Below are positions 1-5,494 of a DNA stretch of 7,230 nt, one piece after another. The notes under the pieces are model-generated. The model had not been told where the DNA came from. It worked only from the letters and a program-made list of their open reading frames with translations, and did no database searches. Within the stretch, counting starts at the first letter, position 1. The number at the start of each line of letters is the position of its first letter. Source of the stretch: an uncultured bacterium (GTDB taxonomy: Bacteria; Planctomycetota; Phycisphaerae; Sedimentisphaerales; Anaerobacaceae); the NCBI GenBank assembly GCA_913009865.1, contig CAJVYK010000098.1, positions 1-7,230 of the forward strand. The letters are read 5' to 3'. Made by a program: the position numbers and the translations under genes.

Positions 1-737
1 AGGCCGTCAACAAGCCCTTCGGTAAGTTTCAAGATTACATTGCCAACGAAACCCTCGCAAACCGCAACGTCACAAACACCTTTGAATATGTCTCTGCCCT
101 CGATGTTGCCGATAAAATTTATATTCGGGTCGGATTTCATCATCTCACGTGCTTTTTTAACAACCTCATTACCCTTTGCGTCTTCGGCGCCAATGCTCAT
201 AAGCCCGACCCTCGGTTTCTCTATTCCGAGCAGATGTTTCGAATACATACTGGCCATTACCGCATATTGGTAAAGATTTATCGGCTTACAAGAGATGTTG
301 GCGCCCACATCACATATCGTTACCGGCCCTTCGAAGGTTGGAAACACTACAGCGATTCCAGGGCGATTAACGCCGGGTAGATTTCTCATCCTCATTTGGA
401 AAGCCGCCACGCAAGCTCCCGTATTGCCTGCCGAGATGACAGCGTCAGTGTGGCCATTTTTAGCCAGCTTGGCCATAACTGCGATTGAACTTTTGACTTT
501 TTTCCGCAGACTCTCTATCGGCGCCTCGTCCATACCGATAATTTCAGGAGCGTCAACCACGCTAATCGCACCTTTATTACGAGACTTCAAAGAGGACAGT
601 CGCGGTTTTATCACAGCCTCCGGGCCGACAAGTATCAGCTCATCATCTTCGTTAAGCAGCGAGATTGATTCCATGGCGCCGGAAATAATCTCATCCGGTG
701 CATTGTCGCCTCCCATTGCATCAACTGCGATTCGCAT
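1..737 (-). CDS. plsX: Phosphate acyltransferase PlsX, 3' end beyond the window
   Basis: PlsX converts acyl-ACP plus phosphate into acyl-phosphate, the acyl donor for PlsY in the first step of phosphatidic acid synthesis; it is a soluble, membrane-associated enzyme. Reading the minus strand from the ATG at 737-735 gives 245 codons without a stop before the window ends; family members are about 330-350 residues, so roughly 70% is present. Family hallmarks seen are the N-terminus MRIAVDAMGGDNAP, ISAGNTGA at residues 101-108, CDVGAN near 142-147, and GNIEGRDIFKG followed by GFVGN near 220-243. The usual CDGFVGN reads CEGFVGN, a conservative change. The ATG is 16 nt after the rpmF stop with a GGGCAGC stretch upstream as a plausible ribosome site. 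Placement directly after rpmF is the standard bacterial arrangement, and both are probably transcribed from the promoter upstream of rpmF. The identification is very secure. Confidence 0.96.
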   Translation of the reverse strand, partial: MRIAVDAMGGDNAPDEIISGAMESISLLNEDDELILVGPEAVIKPRLSSLKSRNKGAISVVDAPEIIGMDEAPIESLRKKVKSSIAVMAKLAKNGHTDAVISAGNTGACVAAFQMRMRNLPGVNRPGIAVVFPTFEGPVTICDVGANISCKPINLYQYAVMASMYSKHLLGIEKPRVGLMSIGAEDAKGNEVVKKAREMMKSDPNINFIGNIEGRDIFKGVCDVAVCEGFVGNVILKLTEGLVDG

Positions 738-753
738 TTTTTAGCTGCCCTTA

Positions 754-936
754 CTATTGCTCTTTAGCGAGCTTTAATGTTATTTCAGGGTTGAGGTAAC
801 CACAATTTCCACATACTGCGTGCGGCAGCTTGGCGTGGTTGCATCGCTTGCAGACCGAATAGTTTACAGCCTTTAGCTTATGATGACTGCGGCGAGTGCG
901 TGTTCTGCTTTTACTGGTTTTTTTTGCTGGTAACAT
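754..936 (-). CDS. rpmF: 50S ribosomal protein L32
   Basis: Small zinc-ribbon protein of the large ribosomal subunit. The 60-residue product has the typical basic N-terminus (MLPAKKTSKSRTRTRRSHHK) and two cysteine pairs, CKRC at residues 30-33 and CGNC at 42-45, which form the Cys4 zinc site found in many L32 proteins. Length matches the family (about 55-65 residues). The start is supported by GGAG at 946-949, nine bases before the ATG, one of the better ribosome-binding sites in the window. plsX follows after 16 nt. In many bacteria a DUF177/YceD gene lies immediately upstream of rpmF; here that position is non-coding, and the next gene is divergent. Confidence 0.95.
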   Translation of the reverse strand: MLPAKKTSKSRTRTRRSHHKLKAVNYSVCKRCNHAKLPHAVCGNCGYLNPEITLKLAKEQ

Positions 937-1046
937 TGTTAAATACTCCAGATACTCTTTGAAACTAAAGCTAACCGGTTAATCGGCTGCTTTACGCGCT
1001 TTACTTGTCATTACTAATGACTGTCCAAATCAATTCCAAACCCGCC

Positions 1047-1075
1047 TAAATAGTTAACCAGCGGCGCTTTGTCAA
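1047..1075 (-). promoter_or_regulatory. Candidate sigma70-type promoter for rpmF-plsX
   Basis: On the minus strand a perfect -35 hexamer TTGACA (1075-1070) is followed by a 17-bp spacer and TATTTA (1052-1047) as the -10. Transcription would begin near 1040, giving rpmF a leader of about 100 nt. Placement directly upstream of a ribosomal protein gene fits. The -10 is only a partial match, so this is a prediction by eye. Confidence 0.55.
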
Positions 1076-1124
1076 GTGAAATTTAACAGAAGTATCTTTC
1101 AAAAAGCAGTATGAGGGAAAAAGG

Positions 1125-1153
1125 TTGTCCCGAAAATCGGAATACGCTATACT
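1125..1153 (+). promoter_or_regulatory. Candidate promoter for the antiporter genes
   Basis: TTGTCC (1125-1130), a 17-bp spacer and TATACT (1148-1153) form a good sigma70-like promoter facing the antiporters. The start point would be near 1160, leaving a leader of about 185 nt. Two inverted repeats overlap it: CCGA-AAA-TCGG (1130-1140) in the spacer, and CGGAA/TTCCG (1138-1142 with 1153-1157) around the -10. Either could be an operator half-site pair, but no regulator can be named. Confidence 0.5.
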
Positions 1154-1194
1154 TCCGGGTTCCTGACAGGATGAGAGTTAATATGCGAAATCCG

Positions 1195-1291
1195 GTATAT
1201 TATCAGATTGGGAGAAAATAAACTCCAGCTGCTGATATACACGTACGTGCCGCAGATTTCACCGACTTAGCATTCGGCGCTTTGTGCGGCA
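1195..1291 (+). promoter_or_regulatory. Two-hairpin structured leader upstream of the antiporter genes
   Basis: Two adjacent imperfect hairpins occupy the middle of the predicted leader. The first pairs GTATAT..CAG (1195-1206, with a three-base bulge) with CTGATATAC (1232-1240) and has an inner GGAG/CTCC stem (1211-1214 with 1223-1226). The second pairs TGCCGCA (1248-1254) with TGCGGCA (1285-1291), then has a symmetrical 7/7 internal loop and an inner CCGA/TCGG stem (1262-1265 with 1274-1277). Neither ends in a T-run, so they are not simple terminators. They could be a cis-regulatory RNA; I could not match them to a known riboswitch class by eye. Confidence 0.4.
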
Positions 1292-1343
1292 GGTAAGCTT
1301 ATGAAGGTTGAGCTATAAAAGATATAAAGAAAGTTTTTTGTAG

Positions 1344-2996
1344 ATGGATATATTGTTTTTTATCGCTATCGCTATCATTTTTGGCTTTATCGGCGGTAAG
1401 CTTGTTCGTCAAATCAGACTTCCCGGCATTGTCGGTTATTTGATTGCCGGCCTTATTCTGGGACCGTCATTTCTGGATGTCTTTAACTTGCCCTTGTTAG
1501 ATAAGTTAAGCATCTTTCCCGGCTTTGCCCTGTCTATGATAGCATTTATAATCGGCAGCGAAATGAAACTGAGTACCCTGAAGGAAATGGGCAGAGGTAT
1601 TATGGTTATTACCCTTTTAGAGTCGTTCGGAGCCTTTTTGCTTGTGGCGGCGGGTGTGTATCTTTTGACGCAAAAATTGTATCTGGCCCTGATTTTTGGC
1701 GCTATGGCGCCAGCTTCGGCGCCGGCAGGTACGGTGGCGGTACTGCATGAGTATAAGGCAAAGGGACGCCTGACAAACGCTCTTTACGCAGTGGTAGGAC
1801 TGGACGACGGATTGGCAATAATGATATTTGCACTCGCCGTTGCGCTGGCGAAACTGCTGCTGACGGGGGGAACAATATCTGCTGTGACTGTTATAGAAGG
1901 ACCTATTTTTGAAATCATCGGCTCAATCATTCTTGGAGCCGTGCTTGGAATCATTACCGGATATTTCAGCCGAAAGGTGCCAGGAGAAGATGGCATATTG
2001 GCTATCTCTCTGGGCGGAATACTGGTATGTGCAGGCATAGCAAACTATTTACATTTCTCACTTATACTGGCAAATCTGAGTTTGGGAATGGTATTCGTCA
2101 ACCTGTTTCCGGCACAGAACCGAAAAGCTTATCGGGCAATACAATCTATTTCCCTGCCCATATACATAATCTTCTTCTTTCTGGCCGGGGCCAGCCTCCA
2201 AATTAAGCTCTTGCCTACTATGGGATTTCTGGGGTTGGTTTACGTGGTATGCAGAATAGGCGGTCTGGTCGGCGGAGCTTTTTTGGGCGCCAAGCTGTCA
2301 AGACAAAATGCAATAATTCGCAAGTACCTGGGGCTTGGCATCCTCTCCCAGGCGGGCGTGGCGATAGGACTGGCTGTTCTTGCCGCTGAGGAATTTGATT
2401 CTTTGGGGGCGGTAGGGCAAAGTTTGGCCGTGGCGGTAGTGAATACTATCGCAGCTACCACGATTTTCTTCGAGGTAATCGGACCCATTGGAACCAAGTT
2501 CGCCATCTCGAAAGCAGGGGAAATAGGCGTTAATATAACCGAAGACGACCTTATCGAAACCTATAAAGTCTGCAATGTAATGGATACAAAAACACCTGTT
2601 ATTTCCGCAGGTATGCCCTTGACGGAAGTAATCAAAGTAGTCAGCACTACGGAAAGCTTTTACTACCCTGTTGTTGGTAACGATAAAAAACTGATTGGTG
2701 CCATAACACTGGACGGTATCAGAAATACTTTTGCAACTCAGGAATTAAACGATTGGCTGATAGCTATGGATATCGTGGAACCAATTGTCGCAGATATAAG
2801 CCCTGATACGGCTTTGTCAGAGGCCTTTAATAAAACAAAGGAACTCGGCACAGAGTATATGCCCGTCATCGACCCAAAGCAGGAAGACAAATTTGTTGGA
2901 GTTTTAGATGCTAATGCCGCTCATCGCAAGCTTAGTGCCGAGGTCCTGGCCAAGCAGCATGAAGCTGACAGGATGTATAATTTGCAACACGCTTAA
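1344..2996 (+). CDS. CPA-type cation/proton antiporter with C-terminal CBS pair, copy 1
   Basis: Inner-membrane transporter expected to exchange Na+ or K+ for H+. The 550-residue product has a hydrophobic exchanger domain over about residues 1-390 (roughly 12-13 membrane segments) and a cytosolic tail with two CBS repeats (about 409-465 and 475-535). CBS pairs usually bind adenine nucleotides, so gating by energy state or c-di-AMP is plausible. The ion-site Asp pair is present (VGLDDG, D154-D155), as is a conserved basic residue in a late helix (R304). The segment aligning with Thr-Asp-Pro of the neighbouring copy instead reads Ser-Ala-Pro (S125-A126-P127), removing one acidic side chain. The ATG at 1344 gives the expected N-terminus directly at the first membrane helix, though only a weak AAGAAAG precedes it. 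The paralogue follows at once. Exact ion and KefB/NapA/NhaP subgroup cannot be told from sequence alone. Confidence 0.88.
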   Translation: MDILFFIAIAIIFGFIGGKLVRQIRLPGIVGYLIAGLILGPSFLDVFNLPLLDKLSIFPGFALSMIAFIIGSEMKLSTLKEMGRGIMVITLLESFGAFLLVAAGVYLLTQKLYLALIFGAMAPASAPAGTVAVLHEYKAKGRLTNALYAVVGLDDGLAIMIFALAVALAKLLLTGGTISAVTVIEGPIFEIIGSIILGAVLGIITGYFSRKVPGEDGILAISLGGILVCAGIANYLHFSLILANLSLGMVFVNLFPAQNRKAYRAIQSISLPIYIIFFFLAGASLQIKLLPTMGFLGLVYVVCRIGGLVGGAFLGAKLSRQNAIIRKYLGLGILSQAGVAIGLAVLAAEEFDSLGAVGQSLAVAVVNTIAATTIFFEVIGPIGTKFAISKAGEIGVNITEDDLIETYKVCNVMDTKTPVISAGMPLTEVIKVVSTTESFYYPVVGNDKKLIGAITLDGIRNTFATQELNDWLIAMDIVEPIVADISPDTALSEAFNKTKELGTEYMPVIDPKQEDKFVGVLDANAAHRKLSAEVLAKQHEADRMYNLQHA

Positions 2997-3037
2997 CCTG
3001 GATTTATTTGTTTCGATTGTTTGAAAGCAAGATTGTA

Positions 3038-4744
3038 ATGAACTCAGTTATCAACGCAAACATTGGTGAAATAGACCATTTAAATCTTTTATTGCTGTTA
3101 GGTATAGCTGTATTCGGCGGCACCGTCGGAGCGCGACTGTTCCACAAGCTGCATTTTCCGCAGATAATCGGGTACATAATAATCGGTTTGATTATAGGAG
3201 AGAGCGGCCTGAAGCTGATTTCAGGCTCCATTATAAGCACGGTTGAGCCGCTGAACTATTTTGCACTGGGCATTATCGGTTTCATGATAGGCGGTGAGCT
3301 GAAGTCCGACATTTTCAAAAAGTACGGTAAACAATTCGTAGCAATATTGCTTGCCGAGGGTATCGCTGCGTTTATACTTGTCGGTGTCAGCACCTTTTTA
3401 CTGACATATCTGTTTACGGGCAATTTGAAACTCTCTGTTGCTCTGGGCGTTGTATTGGGTGCGATTTCATCCGCCACCGACCCTGCTTCTACTATCCAGG
3501 TTTTATGGGAATACAAGACGCGTGGACCACTTACGACAGCGGCTATTGCAGTTGTTGCGCTTGACGATGCCCTGGCGCTGAGCTTGTATGCCTTTGGAAC
3601 CAGTCTGGCAGGTATATTAACCGGCTACCATGCCGCCAGCGGTGTGGCAGCGGCGATAGGACTGGCGGTGTACAAGCTGGGAATCGCTTTGCTTGTGGGC
3701 TTTGTAGCCGGGCTGGTACTCAGGTCGATTCTCGTAAGAATACATGACAGGGACAGCGCATTGACATTTGCGGTAGGCGGGGTTCTTTTAGTGATTGGTC
3801 TTTCACTGACATTAGATCTGGATATTATTTTGTCCTCGATGGCGTTAGGGTTGACTCTGGTTAACTGTGCTCCGAGACGCAGTCAGGAGACCTTTGAGGT
3901 GATAAAAAAATTCGCCCCGCCGATTTATGTGCTGTTCTTCGTTCTTGTAGGGGCTCGGCTTAAAATCGAAAATATGTCGTATCTGACGTGGCTGCTGGTT
4001 GCCGCTTACATATTATGTCGAAGCGTCGGCAAAATAAGCGGAGCATATTTGGGGGCCACATTGTCTAATGCCAGGAAAACCGTCAGAAAGTATCTTGGTT
4101 TGTGCCTGTTTGCCCAGGGAGGAGTGGCGATTGGATTAAGTATCATGGCCAGTCAAAGGTTTGACAACCGTATCAGTTCAATGGTTATTTTAGTTGTGGC
4201 CACTACGACCTTCATTGTGCAGTTAATTGGGCCGATATTTGTTAAATCGGGCGTAAAGAAGGCAGGCGAAATAGGGATGAATGTTACTGAAGAAGACCTG
4301 ATAAAAACGTACACGGTCAAGGATGTTATGGATGCGGCGCCGACAAGCATTGCCCAGGATTTGCCATTGCAACAGATTCTTGAGGTATTCAGCACGAGCG
4401 ACAGCGTATATTATCCGGTTATTGACAGCCAATCCCGGATTGTGGGAATAATCACTATTGCCGGTATTAAAGAGATGTTTGCCAGTCAGAAAATTGCCGG
4501 CTGGCTGCTGGCTTGTGATGTTGCCGAGCCGGTACTGGACAAGACCATGCCGAATAAGCCGCTTGAAGAAGCGATGGAGCACATGAGTCGCTACGACTTG
4601 GAAAATATGCCCGTGGTGGCCAGCGACGACAACAACGATGAGCTTGTTGGTGTTTTGGACTATCGAATGGTAAACCGCAAAATAAGCGCTGAGGTTTTGC
4701 ACAGACGTAAAGTGGCAGATGGAATGACCCTGGCAACGGGCTAA
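3038..4744 (+). CDS. CPA-type cation/proton antiporter with C-terminal CBS pair, copy 2
   Basis: Paralogue of the preceding gene with the same layout: exchanger domain (about residues 15-405 of 568) plus two CBS repeats (about 428-483 and 494-550). Shared blocks include the linker AGEIGMNVTEEDLIKTY (AGEIGVNITEDDLIETY in copy 1), the VMD opening of CBS1 and ISAEVL near the end. Unlike copy 1 it retains Thr-Asp-Pro at T147-D148-P149, together with the LDD pair D176-D177 and R328, so the ion site looks complete. Start choice is uncertain: the ATG at 3038 is preferred because it leaves a short polar N-terminus before the first helix, but a TTG at 3008, only 11 nt after the copy 1 stop, opens the same frame and adds ten residues. 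Neither has a strong ribosome site. The two genes are almost certainly cotranscribed and the proteins may form a heterodimer, since CPA exchangers work as dimers. Confidence 0.88.
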   Translation: MNSVINANIGEIDHLNLLLLLGIAVFGGTVGARLFHKLHFPQIIGYIIIGLIIGESGLKLISGSIISTVEPLNYFALGIIGFMIGGELKSDIFKKYGKQFVAILLAEGIAAFILVGVSTFLLTYLFTGNLKLSVALGVVLGAISSATDPASTIQVLWEYKTRGPLTTAAIAVVALDDALALSLYAFGTSLAGILTGYHAASGVAAAIGLAVYKLGIALLVGFVAGLVLRSILVRIHDRDSALTFAVGGVLLVIGLSLTLDLDIILSSMALGLTLVNCAPRRSQETFEVIKKFAPPIYVLFFVLVGARLKIENMSYLTWLLVAAYILCRSVGKISGAYLGATLSNARKTVRKYLGLCLFAQGGVAIGLSIMASQRFDNRISSMVILVVATTTFIVQLIGPIFVKSGVKKAGEIGMNVTEEDLIKTYTVKDVMDAAPTSIAQDLPLQQILEVFSTSDSVYYPVIDSQSRIVGIITIAGIKEMFASQKIAGWLLACDVAEPVLDKTMPNKPLEEAMEHMSRYDLENMPVVASDDNNDELVGVLDYRMVNRKISAEVLHRRKVADGMTLATG

Positions 4745-4810
4745 ATGAGTTCGTAGTTATGAACTCATAGTTCATAGACTTAAAACCACGAACTGCGAAC
4801 CATAAACTTA
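4745..4810. repeat. Degenerate 7-nt repeat tract filling the gap before rnpA
   Basis: The gap between antiporter copy 2 and rnpA can be read in consecutive seven-base steps. From 4748 the units are AGTTCGT, AGTTATG, AACTCAT, AGTTCAT; from 4788 they are ACGAACT, GCGAACC, ATAAACT, the complementary orientation. This creates overlapping perfect inverted repeats: ATGAGTTC/GAACTCAT (4745-4752 with 4761-4768) and ATGAACT/AGTTCAT (4759-4765 with 4769-4775), which cannot both fold at once. There is no T-run, so a standard intrinsic terminator is unlikely. Origin and function are unknown. Confidence 0.6.
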
Positions 4811-5214
4811 TGAAGCAATTTACTTTTCCTAAAAGCAAGCGGCTTGTCAGTCAGAGGCAGTTCAAAGCCGTTTTGGCTCATAAGCTGCGTGTCAGCAACG
4901 GGCTGTTTACGCTCGTAATGGGCAAAAACGATTGTGGATATCCGCGATTGGGTGTTTCTGTTGGTAAAGCATGCGGCAATGCGGTTGTGCGTAACCGATT
5001 AAAACGGCTGGCCAGAGAGGCCTTTCGGCAAAACCAGGGCCGGATTCCAGCCGGCTTCGATTATTTGCTTATGATTTCGCCTCGATGGTTGAAAAAATTA
5101 AGTAAATCAGACGCCAAAGAAACTGTAAGGCAGTTGACGTTTGAACAGGTAAAGACCTCGTTCCTGGCTCTGGTAAAAATAGCGGTCGAGAAAAAGACGA
5201 CAGAGAGTAGATAA
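4810..5214 (+). CDS. rnpA: Ribonuclease P protein component
   Basis: Protein subunit of RNase P, which helps the catalytic RNA bind precursor tRNA and remove its 5' leader. The 134-residue product opens with the family-typical MKQFTFPKSKRLVSQRQF and carries the signature block near residues 48-73, including GVSVGK and the basic RNRLKR motif (61-66) followed by AREAFR, which binds the RNA. Length fits the family (about 110-140). The start is fixed by the N-terminal match rather than by a ribosome site; none is evident, because the sequence just upstream is the heptamer repeat tract. In most bacteria rnpA follows rpmH and precedes yidD/yidC; here neither neighbour is present, and rnpA lies between an antiporter gene and a MerR-like gene 19 nt downstream. 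Identification is firm. Confidence 0.95.
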   Translation: MKQFTFPKSKRLVSQRQFKAVLAHKLRVSNGLFTLVMGKNDCGYPRLGVSVGKACGNAVVRNRLKRLAREAFRQNQGRIPAGFDYLLMISPRWLKKLSKSDAKETVRQLTFEQVKTSFLALVKIAVEKKTTESR

Positions 5215-5233
5215 CGGCGCCGGCTAAACAAAT

Positions 5234-5494
5234 ATGGGTCAAGAGAGCAAATTAACGCCAATAGGTACAGCTGCAAAAAAAGCTGGCATTTCCCGGCAAT
5301 CTTTGCAATATTATCTTATGGTCGGTCTGCTTGAGCCCACAGAAATTACGCCGACCGGCAGACGGCTGTTCGACGAAAAGAGTATCGAGCGAATTAAACT
5401 AATAAAAAGGCTCAACGACAGCGGCTATCCGTTGCGTGCCATAAGGGAATTGTTTCTGGAAGGCCGAGGCGATTTGAAAGGAAGCAAAAAGTGA
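5234..5494 (+). CDS. Small MerR-like helix-turn-helix DNA-binding protein
   Basis: The 86-residue product is essentially a winged-helix MerR DNA-binding domain. The helix-turn-helix spans about residues 8-30 (IGTAAKKAGISRQSLQYYL), followed by GLLEPTEITPTGRRLFDEKS, which matches the MerR wing, and IERIKLIKRLNDSGYPLRAIRELF, the following helix pair. The long dimerisation helix and effector-binding domain of full MerR regulators (usually 110-270 residues in total) are missing. It may act as a minimal regulator or pair with a partner. It begins 19 nt after rnpA with no clear Shine-Dalgarno, and its TGA overlaps the GTG start of the MCE gene by four bases (GTGA), so translation of the two is probably coupled. 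The target and signal are unknown; autoregulation of the cluster would be a natural guess but no operator is visible. Confidence 0.83.
   Translation: MGQESKLTPIGTAAKKAGISRQSLQYYLMVGLLEPTEITPTGRRLFDEKSIERIKLIKRLNDSGYPLRAIRELFLEGRGDLKGSKK

Larger units (their letters stand above)
937..1343. other. Divergent non-coding region between rpmF and the antiporter genes
   Basis: This 407-bp gap contains no convincing gene on either strand. It holds opposed promoter candidates for rpmF (1047-1075) and the antiporter genes (1125-1153). On the rpmF side are two perfect palindromes, TCATTACTAATGA at 1008-1020 and TAACCGGTTA at 972-981, both inside the predicted rpmF leader. On the antiporter side are two consecutive imperfect hairpins (1195-1240 and 1248-1291). 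A five-codon ATG-to-stop frame (MKVEL) lies at 1301-1318, too short to call a gene. Confidence 0.7.

Noticed and set aside
40..744. Open frames on the plus strand at 40-273 and 295-744
   Set aside because: They are antisense to plsX, whose minus-strand reading matches the family along its length.
1301..1318. Five-codon leader peptide MKVEL upstream of antiporter copy 1
   Set aside because: An AGG lies at a suitable distance, but such a short frame occurs easily by chance and nothing suggests attenuation by a specific amino acid.
1160..1343. ydaO-type c-di-AMP riboswitch
   Set aside because: The position and CBS-domain genes made it attractive, but I do not see the conserved core sequences of that class.
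1784..2506. Minus-strand open frames within antiporter copy 1
   Set aside because: Low-complexity Ser/Pro/Thr-rich translations, antisense to a well-supported membrane protein gene.
4745..4768. Intrinsic terminator after antiporter copy 2
   Set aside because: The 8-bp stem is perfect but AT-rich with an 8-nt loop and no T-run follows; it is better explained by the heptamer repeat.
4153..4838. Minus-strand open frames across the end of antiporter copy 2 and the start of rnpA
   Set aside because: They lie opposite the CBS domains and rnpA start, show no recognisable domain, and are best read as shadows.
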